In this document: positions 7,088-16,516 of the stretch, in pieces
How the letters are laid out: the number at the start of each line of letters is the position of its first letter
How positions within the stretch are numbered: position 1 is the first letter of the stretch
Source: Risungbinella massiliensis
GTDB lineage: Bacteria; Bacillota; Bacilli; Thermoactinomycetales; Thermoactinomycetaceae
Assembly: GCF_000942395.1 (NCBI RefSeq)
Contig: NZ_LN812103.1
Span: 439,394-503,393 of the forward strand
Length of the DNA stretch: 64,000 nucleotides
Direction: 5' to 3'
Position numbers and translations under genes: made by a program
Notes under the pieces: generated by a model
Seen by the model: the letters and a program-made list of their open reading frames with translations, nothing else
Databases searched by the model: none
Told to the model about the DNA's origin: nothing

Positions 7088-8304
7088 TTGTAGTGACCTC
7101 CGATTTTACGGGCGCGTTCATTGGCTTGGCTAGCAGGTAGAAGAGAACTGGCACGGAGAATCGATGTAGGACCGAAGCGTTCTTTGATCGCATCCATTGT
7201 ATAGCCAATCCGCATTTCTTTGTCCCGGTCTTGAAATAGATTGAGTTGAATTGTCTGATCGCTCTCTAGTTGTCCCAGCTGAACTCCGAGCGAGCGAACA
7301 GGTTGTTCATCCCAGAATTGAAGAAACAGCTCCCATGCATGATGGAAGATCGTCATCGTATCGTTGGTAGCATCACCTAGTGTCATTTGACGGTGAAACC
7401 CAGTCGGAATCTCATAGATTGCCCCACGAGACCCCACCGAGATGGTACGCCCCATTAATCGATGTTTGCGTGCACGTCGGCAGACCTCTTCGCATAGTTC
7501 GAGGATCACCACTTGGATTTCCTCTTCCGTCCGATAATCCCGAGGAAGTGTCATATTGTGTCCGATAGCTTTGCGCTTTTGAAATGATCGAGTGGTGACT
7601 GGTGAATGATCGATCCCGTTTGCGGTCATCCAAAGAACATGGCCATTAATCCCCCAACGACGCTTTAAACGTTCTAGTGGATACTGTGCGAGATTGCCAA
7701 TGGTACGAATTCCCATCTTTTCAAAGTGACGGCGCATCCGGCTACCCACTCCAAATAGATTACTTATTGGCTTTGGCCATAACTCATTCCGCAAATTCTC
7801 ATAGTTCAGTTCAAAGATCCCTGACTTATTTTTCTTGGCGAAATGATCGCATGCCATCTTGGCTAAGACCTTGTTGGGACCCATTCCTACTCGTGCATAA
7901 AGTCCCAACTCTTGTTGAATAGCGGCTTGAATCTTCTTCGCAATTTCATTTGGTTCTCCAAATAGCTTTTCACTCCCACGTACGTCGATAAACTGTTCAT
8001 CAATCGAGTAAGGTTCCACTTTATCGCTAAATCGCTCTAATATCTCTGTTAGTTGGATGGAGGTCTTCACATAAATCTCCATCCGTGGACGTACCACTAC
8101 TACTTCGGGACAAGCTTGTTGTGCTTCCCATAGTGTCTCAGCATTACGAATTCCATAGGACTTTGCAATTGGACAAGCGGCGAGTACCACCCCACCACGT
8201 CGCTCGGGATCTCCAGAGACTACCACTGGTCGATTCCGTAGCTCAGGATGTTCGGCTTTCTCGATACTGGCGTAGAATGATTGCATATCAACGAGGAAAA
8301 CCAT
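7084..8304 (-). CDS. Y-family DNA polymerase (UvrX/YqjW type)
   Basis: 406-residue translesion polymerase. N-terminal catalytic motif FLVDMQSFYASIE (first metal Asp), then YSIDEQFIDV (second acidic pair S-I-D-E), the helix-hairpin-helix region around LFGVGSRMRRHFEKMGIRTIGNLAQ and the little-finger domain after residue 240. Closest in feel to the UvrX/YqjW/YozK branch that pairs with YolD, rather than housekeeping DinB. Two LexA boxes lie directly upstream. Expected to act at DNA damage, error-prone. Confidence 0.92.
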   Translation of the reverse strand: MVFLVDMQSFYASIEKAEHPELRNRPVVVSGDPERRGGVVLAACPIAKSYGIRNAETLWEAQQACPEVVVVRPRMEIYVKTSIQLTEILERFSDKVEPYSIDEQFIDVRGSEKLFGEPNEIAKKIQAAIQQELGLYARVGMGPNKVLAKMACDHFAKKNKSGIFELNYENLRNELWPKPISNLFGVGSRMRRHFEKMGIRTIGNLAQYPLERLKRRWGINGHVLWMTANGIDHSPVTTRSFQKRKAIGHNMTLPRDYRTEEEIQVVILELCEEVCRRARKHRLMGRTISVGSRGAIYEIPTGFHRQMTLGDATNDTMTIFHHAWELFLQFWDEQPVRSLGVQLGQLESDQTIQLNLFQDRDKEMRIGYTMDAIKERFGPTSILRASSLLPASQANERARKIGGHYK

Positions 8305-8324
8305 CTTCTCTCAACCTTCCTATG

Positions 8325-8338
8325 CGAACATATGTATG
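8325..8338 (-). promoter_or_regulatory. LexA (DinR) box 1
   Basis: CGAACATATGTATG against the Bacillus consensus CGAAC-RNRY-GTTYG: one mismatch. Lies 21 bases before the polymerase start. Confidence 0.75.
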
Positions 8339-8353
8339 TAATTCCATTATATG

Positions 8354-8367
8354 CGAATAGATGTTCG
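8354..8367 (-). promoter_or_regulatory. LexA (DinR) box 2
   Basis: CGAATAGATGTTCG against the same consensus: one mismatch. With box 1 it makes a double operator, so the polymerase-YolD pair should be SOS-induced. Confidence 0.75.
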
Positions 8368-8501
8368 GTTTATACTGAGAAAAGATTCCAAGAGAAGAGG
8401 ATTGCCAAATGGAAAATTACACGACCTTGCTAAAACAGAGCAGAGTTCTTTCTTTTGTTTTTGTTTACAATAAGAGAGATTACTTGAAAAAGAGGTATTC
8501 C

Positions 8502-10085
8502 ATGACATCCAAGAAAATACTTCATCATTTCATCATGCCAAATCATCTATTTCCACACCAAGCTCTAGAAGCTATCTACCTAGAAAACGGCCGTATCCAA
8601 GCAATGGGTTCGCGTAAAGAAATTTTGCTCCAGTATGGTCGACCTGATGTGGAGAAGATCGATTTAGCCGGAGGCTATCTTACCCCTGGATTGGTAGATA
8701 GTCATCTTCATCTTTCTTTATTAGGGCAAAAGTTACTCGCTCTTGACTTATCAGGTGCTTCTTCCAAACAGGAATTGTTAGAGCGGGTTCGAGCTACCGC
8801 CCATCAGATCAAACCTGAGTCTTGGATTGTAGGACAAGGCTGGAATGAGGCAGAGTTTCAAGGGGAGATCCCTACATTGGAGGAGTTAGATCAAGTAGCT
8901 CCTCATCACCCGATTTTGCTCATTCGCGTCTGCCACCATGTCTATCTAGCCAATACCTTGGCATCCCATAGAGCAGGAGTACGTCCTCATGAGGAAGACC
9001 CAGCAGAAGGTAGGTATGGAAGAGACCTAACAGGACGTTGGGATGGGTTAGTTTATGAGAATGCATCATTTCCGTTTCATCATGCGATCCCGGAGCCGAG
9101 CAAATTAGAGATAAAAGAGATTTTTCGTCGGGCGATGCGCGAAGCATTGGCAGGGGGCTTGACTGGAGTACATACGGAAGATATGCGTCTAGTGAAAGAT
9201 GCGGAGTTGTTAAATGAGATCATGCAGGAACTACACGAAGAAGGAGTACGACTACGTACTCATCATTTAATTTACTATCCTTATCTAGAACAGGTAGAAG
9301 ATCGAACTTGGCGTAGGTTAGTAGATAGCCCTTTTTTCCGCGTCGGAGCAATTAAGCTTTTTTCCGATGGGTCATTAGGTGGGAGAACCGCATGGCTAAC
9401 AGAGCCGTATCTAGATGACCCTAACACAACGGGGCTCTCGATCCACAATGATGAAGAGATACAGCAGATTGCTAGAAATGCCAACGAGATTGGTTTACCG
9501 ATTGCGGTACATGCGATTGGAGATCAAGCGACACAGCAAGTGGTAGAGACGATGCGCCAAATTCCTGCACCTCCAGAGACTACTCTTCGACATCGGCTAA
9601 TTCATGCTTGTATTTTATCGCCAGAACTTGTCGACCAGATTGCTTCATTACCAATTATCGTGGACCTCCAACCTCTGTTTGCTCAAAGCGATCGTACTTG
9701 GCTACCAGAGCGGCTTGGAAGAAAGCGACTTGCACAATCTTTCCTGTGGAAAACACTTTTGCAAAAGGGAATTCCCTGTGCTGCTGGTACTGATGCTCCT
9801 ATAGAACAAGTAGCCCCTATCTATACCATTCAGGCGGCGCTGCGTAGATTAGACTGGGATGGAAAAACAAGCTCTCCAGAATCGCTGACATGGGCGGAAA
9901 TTTTGGCAATGTATACAACAGGTAGTGCATATGCAGTAGGAGAAGAAAAGGAACGAGGCAAAATCGCAGTAGACTATTATGCTGATTTCACTGTTTGGGA
10001 TCGCCCAATAGACTCGGAAACAGGAGAATATGCGAACGTTACACATACGATCTGCAATGGAGAGATAGCATACCAGGCAGAATAG
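8502..10085 (+). CDS. Amidohydrolase (YtcJ-like, amidohydrolase_3)
   Basis: 527-residue metal-dependent hydrolase. Motifs: GLVDSHLHL (first metal ligands), W-N-E..F near GQGWNEAEF, ACTSDGSLGG-like IKLFSDGSLGGRTAW, AVHAIGD (His ligand), and AAGTDAPIE (late Asp). These match the YtcJ/NfdA branch acting on formamide-like or cyclic amide bonds; the true substrate is unknown. ATG 8502 with AGAGG upstream is chosen over the longer frame from 8409, which covers the likely promoter (TTTACA...). Single-gene unit ending at the hairpin 10124-10168. Confidence 0.85.
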   Translation: MTSKKILHHFIMPNHLFPHQALEAIYLENGRIQAMGSRKEILLQYGRPDVEKIDLAGGYLTPGLVDSHLHLSLLGQKLLALDLSGASSKQELLERVRATAHQIKPESWIVGQGWNEAEFQGEIPTLEELDQVAPHHPILLIRVCHHVYLANTLASHRAGVRPHEEDPAEGRYGRDLTGRWDGLVYENASFPFHHAIPEPSKLEIKEIFRRAMREALAGGLTGVHTEDMRLVKDAELLNEIMQELHEEGVRLRTHHLIYYPYLEQVEDRTWRRLVDSPFFRVGAIKLFSDGSLGGRTAWLTEPYLDDPNTTGLSIHNDEEIQQIARNANEIGLPIAVHAIGDQATQQVVETMRQIPAPPETTLRHRLIHACILSPELVDQIASLPIIVDLQPLFAQSDRTWLPERLGRKRLAQSFLWKTLLQKGIPCAAGTDAPIEQVAPIYTIQAALRRLDWDGKTSSPESLTWAEILAMYTTGSAYAVGEEKERGKIAVDYYADFTVWDRPIDSETGEYANVTHTICNGEIAYQAE

Positions 10086-10123
10086 TGGAGTTAAATGGTT
10101 TAAATCGATTTAGATGGAAAATA

Positions 10124-10168
10124 AAAAAGAACCCTCCTTCATATAATAGAAGGAAAGGGCTCTTTTTT
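10124..10168. terminator. Terminator between convergent genes
   Basis: Imperfect stem AAAAAGAACCCTCCTTC / GAAGGAAAGGGCTCTTTTT around an ATATAATA loop. It can serve both the amidohydrolase (plus) and the metS gene (minus). Confidence 0.75.
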
Positions 10169-10181
10169 ATTTTTATTTGCA

Positions 10182-10286
10182 CTATTTTGGTTGATTGGCT
10201 CGATAGGCGTGAAAGAGGAAATAAGCTAAACCACCCCAAAGCAATGTTGCGCCCAATATTAACATAATCCATGCGCTGATACTCAT
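10182..10286 (-). CDS. metS: Small subunit of methionine/alanine importer (MetS-like)
   Basis: 34-residue single-helix membrane miniprotein: MSISAWIMLILGATLLWGG then a short basic tail FHAYRANQPK. It has a strong ribosome site (GAGGTGGG) and lies 15 bases after the stop of a NSS-family transporter. This is the known arrangement of MetP-MetS, where the short subunit is needed for transporter activity. Assignment rests on context, size and topology. Confidence 0.75.
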   Translation of the reverse strand: MSISAWIMLILGATLLWGGLAYFLFHAYRANQPK

Positions 10287-10301
10287 CTATCCCACCTCTT
10301 T

Positions 10302-11795
10302 CTAGTTATCTTGATCTGGGCTTAACCCTTTCCAACTACCTCTTTGTAATACAAATCCGGCAACTAACAATAAAACCATGAATGCATAACCAAAGGTGAT
10401 CAAAGCGCTAACAGGGTAACCTCCATATGGTTTTGCCACTTCTTCAATAGTGTATTGGATTAGAATATAGCCAAGTACTACTGGAACAATAAAGCGAAGT
10501 ACCACAACCCACCAAGAACCAATTCGGATATCAGACACGCTATTGATATGATCTTGTAATGGTCGTAATTGTTTCGCAAACCAGCCCACTAGGATGACGG
10601 AGATGAAAGCACTGAATAAGATACCGAAAATATTGATAAAGTGATCCACGATATCGAGTACCATCAAACCACTGTTGGTTGTATAGAGTACCGTTACTAA
10701 GAAACCAAGTCCACAAATCCAGTTGATTGCTGCTTTATGGCTAATTCCAAATTTTTGTTGGAATGCTGCAATACCAGGTTGTAGTAAGGATATAGCAGAC
10801 GTAAATCCTGCGAAAACTAAACACCCAAAGAACATGATACCAAAGAATGCGTTAAATCCTGGAAAAGCATTAATAATATTAGGGAAGACCACAAATGCCA
10901 AACCGATCCCTTGAGATACTACTTCATCTACGGAAACACCCTGCTGCGCAGCTAAAAAGCCAAGAGCACCAAACACGGCAATAGCTGATAAGAACTCGAA
11001 TCCGCTGTTGGCAAAAGCAGCAATCAATCCACTGTTGGACAAATCGCTATTTTTTTTCAAATAGGAAGCATAAGTGATCATAATACTCATACCAAGACTT
11101 AAAGAAAAGAAGACTTGGCCATATGCTGCTGCCCAAACACTAGGATCTAGCATTTTACTGAAGTCCGGAGTTAGTAACACGTCCAGCCCTTCTGTAGCAC
11201 CTGGTAGCGTAACAGCACGAACTGTGATTAAAACCATCATAAGCACGAGAATTGGAAGTAAGATGCGGCTAGCAACTTCGATTCCCTTTTGGATCCCACG
11301 ACGCATGATAAAGTAAGCCAGTACCCAAATGATTACTACGGGAAGTAGTACATTCCATTGAATTCCACCAAAGCTCCAAACGTCGTCACTGATATGGAGG
11401 AATTGGTTCATAAAAAAGTCTTCTGTATCATTGCCCCATTGCGTTCCAATGGAGAAATAAGCATAACTAGCAGCCCAGCCGATAATGACCATATAATAAG
11501 TGACGATGACAAAAGAAACGAGTACTTGCCACCAGCCTAACCATTCAAATTTATTAGACAATTTTGCCAACGATTGAGGCGTAGAACCTCTCCCTTTATG
11601 ACCGATTGCATATTCCAAGAGCAAGATTGGAATTCCGGCGGTGAATAGTGCAATCAAATATGGGACTAGAAATGCTCCCCCACCATTTTCATAAGCGACA
11701 TACGGATAGCGCCAAATGTTTCCTAAACCAACCGCTGAACCAACAGCAGCTAGGATAAATCCCCATCGTGAGCCCCATTGTTCTTTTTGCTCCAT
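10302..11795 (-). CDS. metP: Sodium-dependent NSS-family amino acid transporter (MetP-like)
   Basis: 497 residues, about 11-12 membrane helices. The opening helix has the Na+/substrate signature GSAVGLGNIWRYPY of neurotransmitter:sodium symporters. Followed by the MetS-like miniprotein, which points to methionine or alanine uptake, though NSS substrates cannot be fixed from sequence. Strong ribosome site GGAGGAA. The promoter lies in the 11796-12070 divergent region. Confidence 0.85.
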   Translation of the reverse strand: MEQKEQWGSRWGFILAAVGSAVGLGNIWRYPYVAYENGGGAFLVPYLIALFTAGIPILLLEYAIGHKGRGSTPQSLAKLSNKFEWLGWWQVLVSFVIVTYYMVIIGWAASYAYFSIGTQWGNDTEDFFMNQFLHISDDVWSFGGIQWNVLLPVVIIWVLAYFIMRRGIQKGIEVASRILLPILVLMMVLITVRAVTLPGATEGLDVLLTPDFSKMLDPSVWAAAYGQVFFSLSLGMSIMITYASYLKKNSDLSNSGLIAAFANSGFEFLSAIAVFGALGFLAAQQGVSVDEVVSQGIGLAFVVFPNIINAFPGFNAFFGIMFFGCLVFAGFTSAISLLQPGIAAFQQKFGISHKAAINWICGLGFLVTVLYTTNSGLMVLDIVDHFINIFGILFSAFISVILVGWFAKQLRPLQDHINSVSDIRIGSWWVVVLRFIVPVVLGYILIQYTIEEVAKPYGGYPVSALITFGYAFMVLLLVAGFVLQRGSWKGLSPDQDN

Positions 11796-12070
11796 AAGAT
11801 TGTTCCTCCTTCTTTTTCTCTAATAAGTCTAAATAATAAAACTATTTAGACTGACTAAGAGTATTTATATTTAATGAATTATACATATTTTGATCAAATT
11901 TTGCACGAAAAAAAGTATAATTTTTTAACATAGTAATTTATTCCAAAAATATCGAATGAAGCATTATGGCATTTTTCTATTCTTTCACTCTCGAAATAAA
12001 TGTGATTAAATAATGAAAGTATTTATTTTTGTATTTAACAACCACGTTTTGCCAAGGAAGAAGGATCAGT
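11796..12070. promoter_or_regulatory. Divergent promoter region
   Basis: AT-rich, gene-free DNA between metP (minus) and the TSUP permease (plus). No clear operator or riboswitch seen. Confidence 0.5.
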
Positions 12071-12838
12071 ATGGAAGATTTGAGTGTTCAGATGATCGTA
12101 TTTTTAGTAATGGCAGGATTTTTGGCTTCTTTTGTAGATTCCGTTGTAGGAGGAGGTGGAATGATCTCATTACCTGCTTTACTCATGACCGGAATGCCAC
12201 CATCTCTTGCACTTGGAACAAATAAACTTGCAAGTAGTATGGGATCTTTCACCAGTACTATCTCCTTTTTACGATCAAAGAAGATGGATACCAAGTTGGT
12301 ATGGAAGTTGTTTCCACTTACTTTTATTGGTTCGGCTTGTGGTGCCTTTGTGGTACGGTATCTTCCTTCTGACATGTTACGTCCGCTCATCATTGTGCTC
12401 TTGATTTTAGTGACGATCTATACCATTTTCAAAAAAGATTGGGGTTCAGAGAATAAATATCAAGATCTTACTTGGAAAACAGGTATCTTTATCGTAGCTG
12501 CTTCCTTTGGTCTTGGTTTTTATGATGGCTTCTTTGGACCTGGGACAGGCTCTTTTCTCATGTTTAGTTTTTTGATGATCGGCTACTCCTTCTTGACAGC
12601 GGCGGCCAATGCGCGCCTCTTGAACTTTGCTAGTAATTTAGCTGCTGTTATTATGTTTGCTTATCTTGATTCAATCCAATATACGTACGGAATTATTATG
12701 GGAATATCGATGATTGTGGGAGCACTGGTAGGTACCAAGGTTGCCATCCAAAGCGGTACCAAATATGTTAAATGGCTATTTGTGAGTGTTTCCGTCTTGT
12801 TAATCAGTAAGCAGTGTTGGGATCTTTTACATGGGTAA
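12071..12838 (+). CDS. Sulfite exporter TauE/SafE family (TSUP) permease
   Basis: 255 residues, about 7-8 membrane helices. TSUP family signature GFLASFVDSVVGGGGMISLPALL and GTNKLASSMGSF at the start, with the repeat half carrying GFYDGFFGPGTGSFLMF. Family members move sulfite, sulfoacetate or other anions; the substrate here is unknown. Start ATG 12071 is preferred over the longer frame because of conserved N-terminus and the purine-rich site just before it. Confidence 0.88.
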   Translation: MEDLSVQMIVFLVMAGFLASFVDSVVGGGGMISLPALLMTGMPPSLALGTNKLASSMGSFTSTISFLRSKKMDTKLVWKLFPLTFIGSACGAFVVRYLPSDMLRPLIIVLLILVTIYTIFKKDWGSENKYQDLTWKTGIFIVAASFGLGFYDGFFGPGTGSFLMFSFLMIGYSFLTAAANARLLNFASNLAAVIMFAYLDSIQYTYGIIMGISMIVGALVGTKVAIQSGTKYVKWLFVSVSVLLISKQCWDLLHG

Positions 12839-12903
12839 TATAGAAGCTTAAAAAATTTAAAAATACAATCTTGTTCTTCCTTTTTGGAATACCACTACTT
12901 TTG

Positions 12904-12944
12904 AGAATCTCGATCAAAGACCCATAGATCAAGATTCTTTTTTT
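12904..12944 (+). terminator. Terminator of TSUP gene
   Basis: GAATCT..GATC / GATC..AGATTC hairpin with a seven-T run. Confidence 0.75.
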
Positions 12945-13039
12945 GTTATTTGACTCTTGAAATGGGTTCTAAAATACATTTACCAAATAAGCGCATGATC
13001 GCCTACCTAAACGCATAGAAATGTGCGGAGGTGGTTCGT

Positions 13040-13468
13040 ATGCCAGTCATCCGTGCAACGAGTGAGGAAGTGAAGTTATTAGCTCGGCTTATGCGTGCAG
13101 AGGCAGAAGGAGAAGGAGATCAAGCGATGCTTCTGGTTGGAAACACCAGTGTAAACCGGGTACTAGAAGATTGCTTAGATTTTAAAAACATCGGAACGGT
13201 TACTAGAATGGTTTTCCAGAGTCCTGGTGGATATGAATCCGTTCAATTACCGTATTTTTATCAAGCGGCTCGAGGACGGGAGATCCGATTAGCTAGAAAA
13301 GTTATTAATGGTTGGCGCGCTGATCCAGCTAAATATTCTCTCTGGTTCTATCGTCCAACTGGAAACTGTCCACCTACTTGGTATGGACAGAGGAACAGTG
13401 GACGTTACAAAAGCCATTGTTTCTTCATTCCCACTCCAAGAGACTGCCCAAAAGTCTATCGATATTAA
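13040..13468 (+). CDS. cwlJ: Spore cortex-lytic cell wall hydrolase CwlJ
   Basis: 142 residues, Hydrolase_2 (SleB/CwlJ) domain without a peptidoglycan-binding part, as in CwlJ. Motifs: LLARLMRAEAEGEGDQAMLLVGNTSVNR (catalytic Glu region), FQSPGGYES and SLWFYRPTGNCPPTWYGQ near the end. CwlJ degrades cortex during germination in response to Ca-DPA. ATG 13040 has GGAGG 8 bases upstream. The next gene is gerQ, needed in Bacillus for CwlJ localisation. Confidence 0.92.
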   Translation: MPVIRATSEEVKLLARLMRAEAEGEGDQAMLLVGNTSVNRVLEDCLDFKNIGTVTRMVFQSPGGYESVQLPYFYQAARGREIRLARKVINGWRADPAKYSLWFYRPTGNCPPTWYGQRNSGRYKSHCFFIPTPRDCPKVYRY

Positions 13469-13504
13469 GATGGATTTTACCTGAATAGTTGGGAGGAGAA
13501 AGAA

Positions 13505-13780
13505 ATGTATTGGTATTATCCGGCGCAACCGCAAGCCCAAATAAGAGAGACTCAGCAACAGCGACCTGAGAGGATGTTTTCGGAAGATTTGCTTCAACGA
13601 AACTTAGGACGCGACATCACGGTTTATCAAACATATGAGAATAACAATAAGTGGAATGCCATTGTTACCAGAGGAAGGTTAAAAGAGGTAGGACGCGATT
13701 TTATCTTAATTACAGACAAAGAAAATGGTAAAGATCGTTTGCTATTTAATATTCACGTCGATTATGTGGTCTTTGACTAA
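13505..13780 (+). CDS. gerQ: Spore coat protein GerQ
   Basis: 91 residues. Matches GerQ (YwdL) in the conserved C-terminal block: VYQTYENNNKWNAIVTRG then GRDFILITD and a final hydrophobic VDYVVFD. The Gln-rich N-terminus (QETQQQ-like) fits its role as a transglutaminase-crosslinked coat protein. Coded 36 bases after cwlJ, the known partner gene; strong GGGAGGAG ribosome site. Confidence 0.92.
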   Translation: MYWYYPAQPQAQIRETQQQRPERMFSEDLLQRNLGRDITVYQTYENNNKWNAIVTRGRLKEVGRDFILITDKENGKDRLLFNIHVDYVVFD

Positions 13781-13819
13781 GAGACACTAAGTAAGCCAAA
13801 TAAATAATCTAGAGAGAAC

Positions 13820-13844
13820 GAGTCGAGAAATCGGCTCCTTTTTT
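13820..13844 (+). terminator. Terminator of cwlJ-gerQ
   Basis: GAGTCGA/TCGGCTC stem with GAAA loop and a six-T run. Confidence 0.75.
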
Positions 13845-13982
13845 GCGAGAGAGCATTGGCTTATCTAGTGCTTTTTTCCCAGTATAACTAGTTCAGCTCT
13901 GGGAATAAGAGTTATTCTTCCAGAATAAAGCAGACCGAGAGCTATACGATTCGGAACGTATAATAGAAAATCTACAAAAAAA

Positions 13983-14011
13983 AGTCGCGATCACAGTAAT
14001 AGATCGCGACT
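13983..14011 (-). terminator. Terminator of putP
   Basis: Perfect 10-bp stem AGTCGCGATC/GATCGCGACT; on the minus strand a T-run follows. Confidence 0.85.
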
Positions 14012-14020
14012 TTCTCTGAT

Positions 14021-15502
14021 TTACTTTTGAATTTCGGTATCTAATGTTTTTTTCATCTTACTAAATTGTTCTTCTACGGCATCAGAAGAACCTCCTGTTA
14101 CAAGGCTGACGATGATCACGGTCACTAGACTTAGGAAAAATCCAGGAATCATTTCATAGAGGAAATCTGAAGCACCAGGAATTTGAACCCATATAAGTAC
14201 TGTTAAGGCACCAACGACCATTCCAGCTAAGGCACCCCAGTGATTCATTTTTTTCCAATATAAACTTACCAAGATCGCCGGACCAAAGGCAGAACCAAAT
14301 CCAGCCCAAGCGTATCCTACTAGATTCAAGATCGTATCTTTGGGAGTAATAGAAAGTGATAACGAAATAATAGCTACAACTAACACCGACAACCGGCCGA
14401 TCGTTACCAGTTCTTTATCGCTAGCGTTTCGACGGAAAAACGTCTTATAAAAATCTTCTGTTACAGCACTGGAAACAACAAGTAGCTGTGAAGAGATGGT
14501 ACTCATAATGGCAGCGAGAATTGCGGAAAGCAAAAATCCGGTAATATATGGGTGGAACAGAAGATTAGAAAACTGAATAAAAATGGTTTCCGGATCCGCA
14601 ATTTTCATATGGTGGATGCTATAGTATGCGGCACCAACAAGACCTGTTAACATCGCCCCGATTAAGGCGATTACCATCCAGCCAATCCCAATCCTTCGCG
14701 CTGCTTTTAGCTCTTTGACAGAGGTAATCGCCATAAATCGAACGATAATATGAGGTTGTCCAAAATAACCAAGTCCCCATGCCAACAGGGAGAGGATACT
14801 AAGTGCAGATGTACCTTGAAATAAATCCAGTAACCCTGGATCAATCTTTTGAATCTCCTCGATCGCAATAGTGGTACTTCCGATCTCGGTAAGTGCGACG
14901 AACGGGATCAAGATTAAAGCAACAAACATAATGATACCTTGAACAAAATCGGTCCAACTTACAGCAAGAAATCCTCCAAACAAGGTATAAGCGATTACCA
15001 CACCTGCTGTAATAAAAAGTCCAACCTGATAATCTAAACCAAAAGCACTCTCAAAAAAAGTACCCCCTGAAACCATACCTGCTGATACATAAAGGGTGAA
15101 AAAGATAAAAATGACTGTTGCGGAAACAAATCGTAGAAGTTTGGAGTGATCTAGAAAGCGATTTTCTAAGAAGTCAGGAATGGTAATGGAGTTACCTGCT
15201 ACTTCTGTAAAGGTACGAAAACGAGGAGCAAGAAGAAGATAGTTTGCATAAGCACCGATAATAAGACCAATCACAATCCAACTATTAGATAGTCCCGATG
15301 CCATCATTGCCCCTGGTATTCCCATCATCATCCAACCACTCATATCAGAAGCTCCAGCGGATAGAGCAGTAACCGCAGGCCCTAACCCTCGCCCGCCTAG
15401 CATGTAGTCAGAAAGATTGGATGTTTTTTTATATGCCCAATAGCCAATTGCTAACATCCCAATCATATAAATAGTCAACGAAATAATGACTTGTATTTGC
15501 AT
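14021..15502 (-). CDS. putP: Sodium/proline symporter
   Basis: 493 residues, about 13 membrane helices. The SSS family pattern is clear: GGRGLGPAVTALSAGASDMSGWMMMGIPGA near residue 40-65 (PutP/OpuE signature) and the AYTLFGGFLAVSWTDFVQG helix around residue 170. PutP takes up proline for nutrition, the near-identical OpuE for osmoprotection; these cannot be separated from sequence. Monocistronic with its own terminator; ribosome site AAAGGAGATG. Confidence 0.9.
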   Translation of the reverse strand: MQIQVIISLTIYMIGMLAIGYWAYKKTSNLSDYMLGGRGLGPAVTALSAGASDMSGWMMMGIPGAMMASGLSNSWIVIGLIIGAYANYLLLAPRFRTFTEVAGNSITIPDFLENRFLDHSKLLRFVSATVIFIFFTLYVSAGMVSGGTFFESAFGLDYQVGLFITAGVVIAYTLFGGFLAVSWTDFVQGIIMFVALILIPFVALTEIGSTTIAIEEIQKIDPGLLDLFQGTSALSILSLLAWGLGYFGQPHIIVRFMAITSVKELKAARRIGIGWMVIALIGAMLTGLVGAAYYSIHHMKIADPETIFIQFSNLLFHPYITGFLLSAILAAIMSTISSQLLVVSSAVTEDFYKTFFRRNASDKELVTIGRLSVLVVAIISLSLSITPKDTILNLVGYAWAGFGSAFGPAILVSLYWKKMNHWGALAGMVVGALTVLIWVQIPGASDFLYEMIPGFFLSLVTVIIVSLVTGGSSDAVEEQFSKMKKTLDTEIQK

Positions 15503-15664
15503 TGGATCATCTCCTTTGCTCTGTTGGTGCTATATACTATCAGATATCCAGCGATTTTCAATGAATTTACTAAATGTTATATTCGTTGAAATTTTGTAAA
15601 TACTTAATGTTTTTTATGATGAAAGGTACAACTTTACATTAAGGAACTTAGATCTTTCCGCACA

Positions 15665-15693
15665 AAAAGCCTTCGTTTTTCAAAGGCTTTTTT
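15665..15693. terminator. Terminator near the protease gene
   Basis: AAAGCCTT/AAGGCTTT stem with A and T runs on both sides, just past the stop of the minus-strand protease. Confidence 0.75.
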
Positions 15694-15700
15694 AAAAAAG

Positions 15701-16402
15701 TTATTTAATTTTTTCTTTAAACTCATCAATAGGAATAGCAAAACCTATGCTCTGAGATGGTGTGATAGCTAGTGTATTAACTGCGATCACTTGCCCTAGC
15801 ATGTTCAAAAGCGGTCCACCACTATTACCAGGATTGATTGCAGCATCTGTTTGAATGACATTGTCATATGAACGATTACCAACTTTCAAAGACCGGTGTT
15901 TGCCACTAACAATTCCAAAGGTGACTGTTTGATCCAAACCGAACGGATTACCTACTGCGATTACGTATTCCCCGATTTGGGTATCTTTACAGGAACCAAT
16001 CGGTGGAGGACGTAATCTCTGTTTGGTTTTGACTTGAATCATAGCTAGGTCCCGTTTTTCATCCTTCCAAATGGGGGTTGCTGGCAAATATGATTTCATG
16101 CCGTACACCTTTACTCGTATGTTGTTGGAGCGCTGAATAACATGCTCATTGGTAAGGATGATCCCCGATGGATGAAGGATAAAACCTGATCCAAACTGCT
16201 GTGTGGTTCGCACATGTTCGGTAGGAGGGGGTTGGAAAAATTCTAAAAAAGGGTCGTAAGAACCGACAGTCTCTATTTTTTCCTCCGTCACAATAGAGAC
16301 AACCCCATGACGAGCTTTGCGAATAACCGGAACGATAAAATTAGCGGGATGCTCAGCTGCAGATGGGTGTAGCTTGGAACTAGCTCCTTTTTTGGTGTTC
16401 AA
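15701..16402 (-). CDS. HtrA-like trypsin-fold serine protease without PDZ domain
   Basis: About 233 residues. The S1C catalytic triad is intact: His in ILTNEHV, Asp in EKRDLAMIQV, Ser in NPGNSGGPL. Unlike DegP/HtrA/YyxA it ends right after the protease domain (no PDZ) and shows no membrane anchor or signal peptide. TTG 16402 is preferred as start because AAGGGGG sits at good spacing; ATG 16453 has no ribosome site. Probably a cytosolic or mother-cell/forespore quality-control protease. Single-gene unit. Confidence 0.78.
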   Translation of the reverse strand: MNTKKGASSKLHPSAAEHPANFIVPVIRKARHGVVSIVTEEKIETVGSYDPFLEFFQPPPTEHVRTTQQFGSGFILHPSGIILTNEHVIQRSNNIRVKVYGMKSYLPATPIWKDEKRDLAMIQVKTKQRLRPPPIGSCKDTQIGEYVIAVGNPFGLDQTVTFGIVSGKHRSLKVGNRSYDNVIQTDAAINPGNSGGPLLNMLGQVIAVNTLAITPSQSIGFAIPIDEFKEKIK

Positions 16403-16516
16403 AATCGATCCCCCTTTTTTAAGGCACCATTGCGCTATTGTATGTATGGACATGAATGTTGGATTGGACTTTAAGTAATATTACCTGCAGGAAGTGTTTA
16501 TGGATCATTCATAGCT

